Source: JAOPZW01 sp963807305 (GTDB taxonomy: Bacteria > Actinomycetota > Thermoleophilia > Solirubrobacterales > Solirubrobacteraceae). From it: a DNA stretch of 64,000 nucleotides. Position numbers and translations under genes: made by a program. The number at the start of each line of letters is the position of its first letter. Within the stretch, counting starts at the first letter, position 1. The notes under the pieces are model-generated. The model was not told where the DNA came from. It did not search any database and worked only from the letters and a program-made list of their open reading frames with translations. Positions 1-14,274 of this stretch are shown one piece after another. The stretch spans positions 1-64,000 of the forward strand of contig CAWEBN010000001.1 of the NCBI GenBank assembly GCA_963807305.1, written 5' to 3'.

Positions 1-923
1 TGCCGTGGTCGCGACGGCTGAGCCCGTCGAGGACGACGGCGACCTGGTCGGTCATGGGCACGCTGCGCACGCGCTGGGACTTGGGGGCACCGTGTGCATC
101 GCGGACGTGGTTGCGCCGCACGTGCACGATGCGATTGGCGAAGTCCACGTCGAGCCAGCGGAGGGCTCGCAGTTCGCCCATGCGCAGGCCTGTAAAGGCG
201 GCGGTCACGTAGATCGCGCCGTAGAGCTCGGAGCCATCGGCGCGCGCGACGGCGTGGACCTCGTCGGGGGATAGGACCCTGAAGTCGCCCGTGCGCCGGA
301 CCGTGACGCGCTCGGCGTCCTCGGCGGGGTTGGCGTCGATCCAGCCCTTGCGCTTGGCGCGCTTGAGGATCGAGTAGAGCTGGACGAGGATCTTCTGGAT
401 CGTGCGGCGTGAGAGCTCGCCCTCGGTGAGCAGGCGCTCGCGGTAGGCGTCGATGCGGCGTGTGTCGATCGTCCGCAACAGGGTGGTCGCGCCGAACTCC
501 GGGAGCAGGTAGCAGCCCACGGCGTTGCGGTAGTCGCGCACGGTCGACGGGCGCAGCGCCTTCTCGTGCTCGACGTAGTCAAGCCATGCGTCGCAGGCCT
601 CCGCGAACGTGCGGTCCTGGTCGCGCTTGTGGCGCGGGTCCGTCGGTTCGCGTGGCGCGCTCGGCTAGCAGCTTGTGGAGCTCGTCCTCTGCCTCTGCGG
701 GGGAGAGGTAGGTCGCGTCGGGCTTCGGGCCCGTCGGCCGCGCGCCACACGATCGCGCCGCGCGGTGTGCGCCGGCCGGAGTCCTTGACGTGGGCGAGGC
801 CCGAGGCGCTTCTTGTGGCGGCCGTCGGCGTCGCGCCATAGCGCGTACCAGGCTCGTCGCCGCGGTGCCCTTGACCTGCAGGTGCCCTGACGGGCGCGTC
901 TCTCGTGCTGCTTCGCTGGCCAT
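1..923 (-). pseudogene. Tyrosine-recombinase integrase, frameshifted, C-terminus outside window
   Basis: Phage-type tyrosine recombinase remnant, read from an ATG at 923 towards the left edge. Homology is continuous only if the frame is switched about four times. GHLQVKG near the start is followed by WYALWRDADGRHKKRLG from about 850, AHVKDSGRRT from about 800, KPDATYLSPAEAEDELHKLL from about 729 and RHKRDQDRTFAEACDAW from about 640. From 640 to 1 one frame is open: a SAM-like core-binding region, then the catalytic domain with the first catalytic Arg box TGLRMGELRAL. The remaining His/Arg/Tyr boxes lie outside the window. The gene points away from a tRNA 90 bp upstream, the usual layout of an element integrated at a tRNA 3' end. 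Base-calling errors cannot be excluded as the cause of the shifts. Confidence 0.8.
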
Positions 924-1015
924 CCGACACGGCTCCAGACCTCTGGGGAACCCGAACGTGGAACCCGAGTGTCGCAGACGCATGGGATGGCAGCACATTT
1001 GGCTTACCTACCGCA

Positions 1016-1088
1016 TGGGCCCGCCAGGACTCGAACCTGGATCTGACGGATTATGAGTCCGCTGCTCTGACCATTGAGCTACGGGCCC
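1016..1088 (-). tRNA. tRNA with anticodon CAT (elongator Met, or Ile2)
   Basis: The minus strand folds as a full cloverleaf. The acceptor GGGCCCG (1082-1088) pairs with CGGGCCC (1017-1023). The D arm contains GCTCAATGGTCAGAGC. The anticodon arm GCGGA/TCCGT carries the loop CTCATAA, giving anticodon CAT. The T arm contains GGTTCGAGTCC. The discriminator base is A at 1016 and no CCA is encoded. The CTCATAA loop fits both elongator tRNA-Met and the lysidine-modified tRNA-Ile2, and I cannot separate them by eye. An integrase remnant lies just beyond its 3' end, so this tRNA is the likely attachment site. Confidence 0.95.
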
Positions 1089-1175
1089 CGCCGGCGAAGG
1101 CTATGCCCTGCGGGCTTGACACCGTCCGCGCCGAATGTGCAAATTCTCGGTCCCCGCGCCGGTGAGAGGAGAGCC

Positions 1176-2360
1176 ATGACCGATGACGACACGAGGATGC
1201 GAACGACGCACGTCGGAAGCCTCGTGCGCCCCGACGAGCTGGTCGCCTATCTGCGCAAGATCGATGCAGGCGAGGAGTACGACCGGGCGGCCTACGAGGA
1301 GTGCCTGGCGCGATCGGTCGCGGAGGTCGTCCAGGCCCAGCACGACGCCGGCATCGACATCGTCAGCGACGGCGAGTACGGCAAGTCGGCCTGGAACTAC
1401 TACGTGTACGAGCGCCTCGGCGGCATCGAGCTGCGCGAGCACCCGCCCGGCGACGCGAACTTCGCGAGCGTCAACGACGCGCCGACCGACTGGGCGCGCT
1501 TTCCCGAGTTCTACGCCGAGTACTTCGCCAAGGAGCAGGAGTACGAGAGCCCCGGCGGCGACTGGGCCTGCGTCTCCGACGTGACCTACACGGGCGGCGA
1601 CGTCATCGCCCGCGACATCGCGAATCTCAAGGCCGCGATGGACGCCGCGCGAGTGCAGGAGGGGTTCCTGCCGGTCGTGGCGCCGGCCTCGTGCTTCCCG
1701 AATCTCATCGACGAGCACTACGGCTCCGAGCAGGCCGCACTGCTGGGCATCGCCGAGGCGCTGGCCGAGGAGTACCGCGCGATCGTCGACGCGGGGCTGT
1801 ACCTCCAGATCGACGATGCCTACATCCCGTTCATGTACGACGTGCTCGTCCCGCCGGGGACGATGGACGACTACCGGGCATGGGCCCGCCCGCGCATCGA
1901 CGCGCTGAACCACGCGCTCGAGGGCATCCCCGAGGACCGGATCCGCTACCACGTCTGCTGGGGCAGCTGGAACGGGCCCCACACGAACGACATCGCGCTG
2001 CGCGACGTCCTCGACCTGGTCTTCCAGGTCAACGCGGGCACCTACCTCTACGAGCACGCCAACCCCCGTCACGAGCACGAGTGGCGCGTATGGGAGGACG
2101 TCGAGCTGCCGGCGGGCAAGAAGGTCGCCCCGGGCGTGATCAGCCATGCGACGAACGTCGTCGAGCATCCCGAGCTGGTGGCCGAGCGCCTCGAGCGCAC
2201 CGCGCGGCTCGTCGGGGCCGAGAACGTCGTGGCGAGCACCGACTGCGGGTTCGCCCAGGGTCCGTACATCCACCGCGTGCACCCCACGATCCAGTGGGCG
2301 AAGCTGCGCTCGCTCGCCGAGGGCGCGAAGCTCGCCTCCGGCGCGCTGGCGAGCGGTTGA
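1176..2360 (+). CDS. Cobalamin-independent methionine synthase (MetE C-terminal-like) family methyltransferase
   Basis: 394-residue single-domain relative of the MetE catalytic half (COG0620, UROD/MetE-like barrel). It would be expected to transfer a methyl or alkyl group to a thiol bound by zinc. The family signature RTTHVGSLVRP stands at the N-terminus, and the probable zinc ligands are in YHVCWGSW (His, Cys) and ASTDCGFAQG (Cys) near the C-terminus. It lacks the N-terminal folate-binding half of true MetE, so the methyl donor is unclear and homocysteine methylation is only one possibility. The start is set at ATG 1176, which has GAGAGGAGAG immediately upstream; an in-frame ATG at 1074 would run across the tRNA. 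It is a monocistron between the tRNA and a secreted protein. Confidence 0.85.
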   Translation: MTDDDTRMRTTHVGSLVRPDELVAYLRKIDAGEEYDRAAYEECLARSVAEVVQAQHDAGIDIVSDGEYGKSAWNYYVYERLGGIELREHPPGDANFASVNDAPTDWARFPEFYAEYFAKEQEYESPGGDWACVSDVTYTGGDVIARDIANLKAAMDAARVQEGFLPVVAPASCFPNLIDEHYGSEQAALLGIAEALAEEYRAIVDAGLYLQIDDAYIPFMYDVLVPPGTMDDYRAWARPRIDALNHALEGIPEDRIRYHVCWGSWNGPHTNDIALRDVLDLVFQVNAGTYLYEHANPRHEHEWRVWEDVELPAGKKVAPGVISHATNVVEHPELVAERLERTARLVGAENVVASTDCGFAQGPYIHRVHPTIQWAKLRSLAEGAKLASGALASG

Positions 2361-2370
2361 CCGCGCGGTC

Positions 2371-2392
2371 GGCGCGCTCTTAGAGTCGCGCC
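2371..2392 (+). terminator. Hairpin after the MetE-like gene
   Basis: GGCGCG-CTC, loop TTA, GAG-T-CGCGCC forms a stem of about nine pairs with one bulge, 10 bp after the stop codon and before the next ribosome-binding site. There is no T-tract, so this is only a candidate terminator. Confidence 0.4.
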
Positions 2393-2434
2393 GGCGGTAT
2401 CAGGTTTCCTGTCCCAACCCCGAGGAGGAGCAGC

Positions 2435-2944
2435 ATGTCGAGATTGCGCAAGCGGATGCTCGCGGTCATGCTCGTGACGGTGGCGGCGCTCGGCTTGAGC
2501 GCGGCGGTGGTCTACGCGAACGGCAAACACCACGGCCCGAACCACCCGAGCAAGCATCACCATCACGGCGACCGGCAGGGCTTCCCGCCGTCGGTCACGC
2601 GCTTCGACCTCTCGGGCTACGTGCTCGAGACGAAGTACACGCTCGGGCGCAACACCGGCAACACGTTCCAGCAGACCTACACGGGCGGCAAGGTGCAGGG
2701 CGTGCCGACCGAGGGGCCGTTCGTCGGTCAGACCTTCCCGCAGGAGAACTACGTGGCGCTGCCGGTCGGCCACAAGATGCTCTACGTGGCCTGGCTCGAC
2801 CCCAGCACCCACGCGATCGTCGATGCCTTCGTCATGAACTTCAAGACGGGCGTCGTGTTCGACTACGCGCCTGACGACGCCGACAAGCCGGAGAGCTCGG
2901 GCACGGTCCGGATCGTGACCAGGGGCGCGAACCGCATCCCGTAG
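2435..2944 (+). CDS. Secreted protein, possibly MoaF-like (lipocalin-type) domain
   Basis: 169 residues, start supported by GAGGAGGAG eight bases upstream. Residues 1-28 form a signal peptide: basic MSRLRKR, a hydrophobic core, then an AVVYANG cleavage region. A short His-rich linker (KHHGP...KHHHHGD) follows and might bind metal. The rest is a small beta-rich domain with repeated aromatic/Gly turns (TYTGGKVQGVPTEGPF, YVAWLDPSTHAIVDAFVMNF). These resemble the repeating strand pattern of MoaF/lipocalin-like domains. That assignment is a guess from the pattern; no catalytic motif is visible. It precedes another exported protein by 29 bp, so the two may be cotranscribed. Confidence 0.75.
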   Translation: MSRLRKRMLAVMLVTVAALGLSAAVVYANGKHHGPNHPSKHHHHGDRQGFPPSVTRFDLSGYVLETKYTLGRNTGNTFQQTYTGGKVQGVPTEGPFVGQTFPQENYVALPVGHKMLYVAWLDPSTHAIVDAFVMNFKTGVVFDYAPDDADKPESSGTVRIVTRGANRIP

Positions 2945-2973
2945 CCCCGGCCCTGCCGCTACGTTCCTGCGGC

Positions 2974-4248
2974 ATGACGAAGGTTCGACTCGCCGCGCTC
3001 GGCGTCGCCCTGGTGGCGCTGGGCGCGGCCGCCGCTCCCGCGCACGCCGCGTGGCACGTCACGACGCTGACCGGCTCGGAGAGCTTCCTGCGCGGTGTCG
3101 ACGCGCGCCCTGACCGCGTACCGCTCATCCTCGACGAGCGCGTCAGCCACGGGACGAGCACCCTCGAGCTGCGCGTCGGCGCCAAAGCGCCGCACAGGAT
3201 CGCGGTCGCTCGGCACACGTTCGGCGATGTCCGGGTCGACCACGACGACCGCGGCGCGCCGGTCGTCGCCTGGGACAACATCACGCACTCCGGCGGGCCG
3301 CGCCAGCTCTTCGTGTGGTCGGCGGCCGGCGGCACGCAGCAGCTCACGAGCGGCACGCTGAGCACCGGCGTGCAGAGCCTCGACGTCGCCGGCGACGGCG
3401 GCGCCGTGGTCAGCGGCTGGAACAGCGGCGGCCTGGTCGTGGCGCGCCGGGCTCCCGGCGCCGGCGCGTTCGGTCCGGCCACGACGCTCGCCGCCGACGT
3501 GGACCTCGAGTCCTCGGCCGCCGCCGGGCCCGGCGGCCGCGCGGTCGTCGCCTGGTCGCAACAGGGGCAGCTGCAGGTGGCCGATGCCGAGGGCGCCGGC
3601 AACCTCGGGGCGCCGCAGGCGGTGACCCTGCCGCCCGCGCCCGACGGACGCACGCCCTTCGTGGACGGCATCGAGACGGCAGCGACGCCCACCGGCCGCG
3701 TCGTCATCGCGGTGAGCACGATCCGCGACCACGACGGCGACCGCAGCGCGGGCAGGCGCGTGGACGTCCTCGACTGGGCGCCGGGGGCCGCCGCGCCCGG
3801 CCAGGCACAGACGATCTCGCAGGCCGCCTTCGCCGGGCTGCCCGCCGTCATCGCGCGGGCGGAGACGGTCTTCCTGGCGTGGACCGAGAGCTCCTCGGCG
3901 AGCAGCGCGCCGCACACCATGCGCGTCGCGCGCTTCGGTCCGGGCGGCGTGGCGCCGACGACGACCTACACCAACCGCGACCACAACCTCGGCTACGTCG
4001 CGGGCGTGCCGGTCATCCAGGCGCTGCCGGGCACGGCGGTGCGCGTCTACTACCGCCCGAGCCGCTCGGCTCGCACCTACACGGTGACCTTCGACCAGGC
4101 CGGCCGCGCACGCGGCGCCACGCTGGTGGCCGAGCGGACGAACGCGGACATCGCGGGCGCCCTGGCGCGCAGCGGGTCGCTGCTGGCGTGGACGCGCAAG
4201 CTCGGCGCGGCCAACACCTCCTACCGCGTGCAGACCGCGACGCCCTAG
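2974..4248 (+). CDS. Secreted protein of unknown function, beta-propeller-like
   Basis: 424 residues. The N-terminus MTKVRLAALGVALVALGAAA with an AHA-A cleavage site is a clear Sec signal peptide. The mature part is rich in Gly, Ala, Val and Thr. It has recurrent strand motifs such as VVAWDNI, AVVSGWNS, VVAWSQQG, VFLAWTES and LLAWTRK spaced about 45-60 residues apart, as in a propeller or stacked beta-repeat protein. No enzyme motif, anchor or LPXTG signal is seen. Its TAG stop shares the tetranucleotide CTAG (4245-4248) with the stop codon of the convergent phosphatase gene, so there is no intergenic terminator between them. Confidence 0.75.
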   Translation: MTKVRLAALGVALVALGAAAAPAHAAWHVTTLTGSESFLRGVDARPDRVPLILDERVSHGTSTLELRVGAKAPHRIAVARHTFGDVRVDHDDRGAPVVAWDNITHSGGPRQLFVWSAAGGTQQLTSGTLSTGVQSLDVAGDGGAVVSGWNSGGLVVARRAPGAGAFGPATTLAADVDLESSAAAGPGGRAVVAWSQQGQLQVADAEGAGNLGAPQAVTLPPAPDGRTPFVDGIETAATPTGRVVIAVSTIRDHDGDRSAGRRVDVLDWAPGAAAPGQAQTISQAAFAGLPAVIARAETVFLAWTESSSASSAPHTMRVARFGPGGVAPTTTYTNRDHNLGYVAGVPVIQALPGTAVRVYYRPSRSARTYTVTFDQAGRARGATLVAERTNADIAGALARSGSLLAWTRKLGAANTSYRVQTATP

Positions 4249-6199
4249 GCGGCCGCGCCGCCGCGCTGCGTCGACGGCTCGGCCGGCGCCAGCACGCCGA
4301 TGCGCCGGCGCAGGACGGCCACGCCGCCGCGGTGCGAGCCGAGGTCGAGCTGGGTGTCGTCCATCAGGCCGCGCATGAGCTCGATGCCGCGGCCGCGGTC
4401 GGGGTCGCCGGCCGGCTGGCCGCGGCCGCCCGCGTCGCGGACGGTGACGACGACGTCGTCGTCCTCGCGCTGGAAGCGGACGTTGACGGGCACGGGCTGG
4501 AAGTCGTGGCCGTGCTCGATGGCGTTCTGCCAGGCCTCGTTGGCGGCCATGACGATGCCGGCCATCTCGTCGGGCGCAGCGCCCATCTCGATGAGCCAGC
4601 GGCGCAGCATGCGCCGCAGGGCGGCCAGCGCGTCGGGCTCGGGCGTGAGGGTCAGGCGGACGGTCTCGCCCAGCGAGGGCACGGCGCGCACGAAGAGCGC
4701 CGTCACGTCGTCGTCGACGCGCTCGGGGCCGAGGCACGCCTCGATCACGTCGTCGCGCACGGCATCGACGTCGCCCGGCGCTCCGGCCAGCGCGCTCAGC
4801 AGCCGCGACAGGCCGGCGTCGATGCCCTCGTGGCGGCGCTCGATGAGCCCGTCCGTGAAGAGCGCGAGCGTGGCGCCGGGCGGGAAGTCGACGACGATCT
4901 CCGGCGCGCGGCAGATCTCGGCGATGCCGAGCGCCGGGCACGAGCCCTCCAGCAGCCGCGCCGAGGAGCCGGGGAGGACCAGCGCGGGCGGCGGATGGCC
5001 GGCGTTGACCAGCCGCAGGCGCCCGCGGTCGGGCTCGATGACGGCGTAGATCAGCGTCGTCATGTCGTCGGCGCGCAGCGCCTGGTGGTAGAGGTTCAGC
5101 CGCGCCACGACGTCGACCGGGGGATGGCCCTCGACCGCGTAGGCGCGCGCCACGCTGCGCAGCTGGCCCATGCGCGCGGCGGCGGCCACGCCGCGGCCCG
5201 CGACGTCGCCGATGACGAGCCCCAGGCGCCCGCCCGGGAGGGTGAAGGCGTCGAACCAGTCGCCGCCGACCGCGGTGCCCTCGCCGCCGGCCGAGAAGTG
5301 CGCGGCCAGCGCGACGCCGGGCGAATCGGGGAGCCGGCGGGGGAGGAGGTCGCGCTGCAGCGTGGAGGCGATCGTGCGCTCGCGCTCGTAGGCGGCCTCC
5401 GCCCGGGCGCGGCCCGCGCGCTCCTCGGCCAGGCGCTCGCGCGCGGCCTCGGCGCGCCGGCGCTCGCGCAGGTCGTCGACCTGGATGAGGACCGAGAGGA
5501 TCTCGCCGTCGTGCTCGCGCACGCCCCAGGCGAGGATGGAGACCGGGAGGTCCTCGTCGCCGGCAAGCTGGAGCTCCGCGGCCGGGGGCACCGTGGCGCC
5601 GGCCAGCGCGGCCGTGAGCAGCGCGTCGAGCGCCAGGCGATCGTCCTGCTTGACCAGCGTGCTGACGGCCACGCCGTTGACCGCACGACCCTCGGTGAGC
5701 TTCTGCAGCACGGGATTGGAGCGCAGCAGGCGCCCGTCGGCGTCGACGAGCGCTGCGCCGGTCGGCAGCGAGCGCCACGCCAGCAGGAGCATCTCGTCGG
5801 CGCGCGCGCGGGCGCGGCGCTGGCGCTCGAGGTCGCAGAAGACGCTGACCTTCGAGCGCAGCATGTTGGGCTCGAAGGGCTTGAGCACGTAGTCGACGGC
5901 GCCCGCCTGGTAGCCGCGGGCGACCTGGGCGATGTCGGTGCTCACCGCGGTCAGGAAGATGATCGGCGTGGTGCGGCTGCGCTCGCGCCCGCGGATGAAC
6001 TTCGCGGTCTCGAAGCCGTCCATCCCCGGCATCTGCACGTCGAGCAGGACGACGGCGAAGTCCTCCTCCAGCAGCGCCTTGAGCGCCTCCTCGCCCGACC
6101 CGGCCGTGCGCAGGCGCACCTGCAGCGGCTCGAGCACCGCCGCGAGCGCGAGCAGGTTCTCCGGCCGGTCGTCGACGAGCAGGACGCTCGGCGTGTCGT

Positions 6200-6215
<16 letters not shown>
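4245..6215 (-). CDS. REC-PAS-SpoIIE phosphatase-HATPase (RsbW-like) signalling protein
   Basis: 656 residues from GTG 6215, overlapping the end of the upstream kinase gene by 16 bp, so translation is probably coupled. Residues about 10-125 are a receiver domain (VLLVDDRPEN; phospho-Asp in LLDVQMPGMDG; Lys in VLKPFEP). About 140-250 is PAS-like. About 290-500 is a SpoIIE/PP2C serine phosphatase (GGDWFDAF, LVIGDVAGRG, FTDGLIERR). About 520-650 is a GHKL ATPase like the anti-sigma kinase RsbW (NEAWQNAIEHG, VRDAGGRG, GRGIELMRGL). Expected role: phosphorylation by the poly-HAMP kinase tunes a partner-switching output controlling an alternative sigma factor. No anti-anti-sigma factor is encoded nearby. 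Phosphatase and switch-kinase activities in one chain could give both output states. Confidence 0.88.
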
Positions 6216-11626
<5,411 letters not shown>

Positions 11627-12021
11627 GTTGCCCCCGACTCCTCGTTCGGCGCGAATAGCTACCCCTGCCGGTACGCGGCCAAACGCAAACCAACCACAGT
11701 TCCCGGCATGTGGGCTCGGGAAACGCTACTGGGCGCACAGGCGCGCCGGTAGCGAATGGACCAATGTCAATGCGCCATCTTATGGAGTATGACCGCTGCG
11801 GTCCTGACGATCCGGGTAAGGACCGTGGACCACACGAGAGATCGGGATTGGCGCCATAACCCCCGCCCCCTTCCTCTCGACCACGACGTCGCCGACGCAC
11901 CGGCGCGTCGTCCAACGCGTCCGGCCCTCGTGCCGGACGCGTGTGTCTTCAGGGGCGACCGGGGCACGGGCCGCGGGGCCGTCAAGGCTCCCGCGGCCGC
12001 GAGCCCGGTGCGTGCCGGCCG
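11627..12021. other. Intergenic region upstream of the poly-HAMP kinase
   Basis: About 395 bp with no convincing gene on either strand. It is less GC-rich than its surroundings around 11660-11810 and should hold the kinase promoter. A TAGCTA hexamer (minus strand, 11656-11661), about 30 bp before the start codon, is the only -10-like element I would point to, and its -35 partner is weak. The rest is the region 3' of the secreted protein gene ending at 12022. No tRNA, repeat or terminator is visible. Confidence 0.5.
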
Positions 12022-13101
12022 CTACTGGCCGCTGCCGCGCACGACGATCTCGCCGAAGAGGCCGTGGGCCTCGTCGCCGATCCCGGCGGTGAACAGGAGC
12101 GTCTGCGGCGTGCCGATCACGCCGTTACCGAAGCGCAGCGCCCACAGGCCGTTGACCTTGATCGGGTTGCCGTCCTTGTTCGTCAGCGTGCCCTGGAAGG
12201 CGCCCGTCCGCGGGTCGAAGGCGTTGATCGCCCCGTCGCCGAAGTTGCCGACCAGCAGGTCTCCGCTGAACGGCCCGAAGTGCCGGGGGGCGACCGCCAG
12301 GCCCCAGGGTGCGTTCAGGGGTCCCTGTGAGATCAGCCGCCGCAGCAGGTGGCCGCCCGTGTCGAAGACGTCGACGTAGCCGAGGCCCGGGCCGTGGAGC
12401 TCGTCGGCGGAATTGGGGTCCTGCTGAGCGAAGGCGACGACCAGGCGCCCGGCGATCTCCTGGACGTTGAACGGCGCGAAGCCGGCCGGCAGGTTGGGGT
12501 CGGCGAAGCCGCCGGGAACAGTGACCGGCGCGAACGCGTCGTTGAAGACGTCGATCTTGCCCGTGTGAAAGTTCGCGGCATAGAGCATCGTCGCGCTGCC
12601 CTTGCTCGCGATGGCGAGGCCCTTGTAGACCGCGTCGGGCGTCGTCGCCTCGGTCACGGCCTGCGTGCCCGAGTTCCACGCCGTGATCGTCCCGGCCTCG
12701 GAGTCGAAGATGAAGTGGGCCGGGACGCCGCCGACCTTGAAGCCGCCGGTGGCGTTGAACACCACCCCGGTTGGAGCGCCGCCGGGGATGCCGACCACGA
12801 GCGGCAGGGTGACGGGGATGCTCTTGCGCACGCCGCCGGAGTACAGCGTCGAGACGTCCATGCCGTTGTCGGAGACCCACGCGGGCGTCGCCGGCCCGAA
12901 GGCCAGGCCCCATGGGTTGACGAGGTTGGCATCGGTGATGCGCGCGACGCCGTCGATGTCCGAGACGAGGTTGCGCTTCTTGTAGACGTCGGCCCCCTTG
13001 CCGTCGCCGTGGGCGCTGGCCGGTCCGGCGATCGCCAGGGCCAGTGCAGTCAGTGCTGCGAGGACGATCCCAATGCGGGATCGAGGACGGATCGCAGACA
13101 T
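12022..13101 (-). CDS. TIGR03118-family secreted propeller-like protein
   Basis: 359 residues with a signal peptide (MSAIRPRSRIGIVLAALTAL, cleavage after GPASAHG). The mature protein shows the family's order of motifs: KRNLVSDIDGVARITDANLVNPWG, WVSDNG, GGAPTGVVFN, FIFDSEAGTITAWN, YKGLAIA, LYAANFHTGKIDVFN, LNAPWGLAVAP, GDLLVGNFGDGAINAFD and a closing LFFTAGIGDEAHGLFG. These are repeated propeller blades. The family is common in soil bacteria and has no established biochemical function. It is a single gene, divergent from the RpiR regulator, with a GAGCCTCCTTT (GGAGG on the coding strand) ribosome-binding site at about 13107-13113. Confidence 0.85.
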   Translation of the reverse strand: MSAIRPRSRIGIVLAALTALALAIAGPASAHGDGKGADVYKKRNLVSDIDGVARITDANLVNPWGLAFGPATPAWVSDNGMDVSTLYSGGVRKSIPVTLPLVVGIPGGAPTGVVFNATGGFKVGGVPAHFIFDSEAGTITAWNSGTQAVTEATTPDAVYKGLAIASKGSATMLYAANFHTGKIDVFNDAFAPVTVPGGFADPNLPAGFAPFNVQEIAGRLVVAFAQQDPNSADELHGPGLGYVDVFDTGGHLLRRLISQGPLNAPWGLAVAPRHFGPFSGDLLVGNFGDGAINAFDPRTGAFQGTLTNKDGNPIKVNGLWALRFGNGVIGTPQTLLFTAGIGDEAHGLFGEIVVRGSGQ

Positions 13102-13356
13102 TGCGAGCCTCCTTTGCGCGCGGAGCGGCGCGCGATCGGGGCCGGCCGGGGCGCCGGCCGTCTCTCGGGTAGACGTTGCGGGCGCGCCGGGCCTTCCCGC
13201 GCAATACCTACGCCGCGTCGGGCGCCGCGTTCGACGGCGCCGTTGTGCGCGCCGACGGCGGCCGCGTTGCCCTGCAGGATCGTCGACGGCTCATTGGCCC
13301 TCTCACGCGCCGTCGGGCAGGAACGTTCGCCGGGTCCGTCGAATGGAGCCCTGCCC

Positions 13357-14241
13357 ATGAAGCGCTCGGCAGCGACCACCCCTGCGGCACCCATCGAGGC
13401 TGCCGGCCACCAGACCCTCTCCGCCTACATCCAGGCGCGCTTCGACGAGTTCTCGCGCTCGCAGAAGGACGTGGCGCAGTACATCGTCGATCACCTGGAC
13501 GAGGTGGCCTTCCAGACCGCCGAGGAGCTCGCGCGCCGCGCGAACACCTCCTCGTCGACGGTCGTGCGCTTCTCGCAGGCGCTCGGCTTCGAGGGCTTCC
13601 CCGAGCTGCAAGGTCAGGCGCGCGAGGAGTACCGCCGGCGCGTCGCCGCAGGGCTGACCGGCACCCCGACGGCGTCGGTCGAGCCGCTCTTCTCGCTCGA
13701 CCAGAGCGACTTCGAGACGGCCGTGGCCGCCGACCACGTCAACGTGGAGGAGACCGCGCGCAAGATGTCGCGGTCGGACATCGAGTCGGCCATCGACGCG
13801 ATCGCGGCCGCCCGCCGCGTGCTCATCGCGGGCACCGACCAGATGGCCTTCTTCGCGTCCTACCTGCGCCATCTGCTGATGCTGCTCGACCTCCAGGCCG
13901 ACATCGTGGCCAGCCCGTCGCAGGAGGCCCTGAGCCGGCTGGGGCGCATCGACGACTCGATGCTCGTCGTCGGGCTGTCGGCCGGGCGCCCGCACCCGCT
14001 CGTCGTCCGCGCCATGAAGCTGGCGCGCCATCGCAAGGCGGCCACGATCGCGATCACCGACGCGACCCTGAGCGAGGTCGCCAAGCTCGCCCACATCCGG
14101 CTCTACTACTCGTCGAACTCGCCGGCCTACGTGCGCTCCCACACCGCGCTGCTGTCGATGATCCAGGCGCTGGCGTACGGTGTGTACAGCCGCGACGCCG
14201 AGCAGTACGCCGATCGGATCAAAGCTTTCCGCCTGAAGTAA
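13357..14241 (+). CDS. MurR/RpiR-family transcriptional regulator
   Basis: 294 residues from ATG 13357. Residues about 20-95 are the RpiR-type winged HTH (FSRSQKDVAQYIVDHLDEVA, then AEELARRANTSSSTVVRFSQ recognition helix, GFEGFPELQ). Residues about 130-280 are a SIS sugar-phosphate-binding domain (RRVLIAGTDQMAFFASYLRHL, VVGLSAGRPHPLVVRAMKLA, TIAITDATLSEVAKLAHIRL). SIS domains of this family usually sense phosphosugars. It lies 33 bp upstream of pdxS in the same direction, so it may share a transcript with pdxST. An RpiR regulator is not the usual PLP-operon regulator (PdxR/MocR), so a link to ribose-5-phosphate, the PdxS substrate, is an attractive inference but unproven. Confidence 0.88.
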   Translation: MKRSAATTPAAPIEAAGHQTLSAYIQARFDEFSRSQKDVAQYIVDHLDEVAFQTAEELARRANTSSSTVVRFSQALGFEGFPELQGQAREEYRRRVAAGLTGTPTASVEPLFSLDQSDFETAVAADHVNVEETARKMSRSDIESAIDAIAAARRVLIAGTDQMAFFASYLRHLLMLLDLQADIVASPSQEALSRLGRIDDSMLVVGLSAGRPHPLVVRAMKLARHRKAATIAITDATLSEVAKLAHIRLYYSSNSPAYVRSHTALLSMIQALAYGVYSRDAEQYADRIKAFRLK

Positions 14242-14274
14242 ACGGCGGCCTTTGCGGCCCTATGATGGGTTGCG

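Noticed and set aside
12349..13356. N-terminal extension of the RpiR regulator by about 336 codons
   Set aside because: The frame is open upstream but reads antisense through the TIGR03118-family gene. The family start is at 13357.
14242..14274. Short GGCC...GGCC pairing between rpiR and pdxS as a terminator
   Set aside because: Only four base pairs around a five-base loop and no T-tract. It is consistent with cotranscription.
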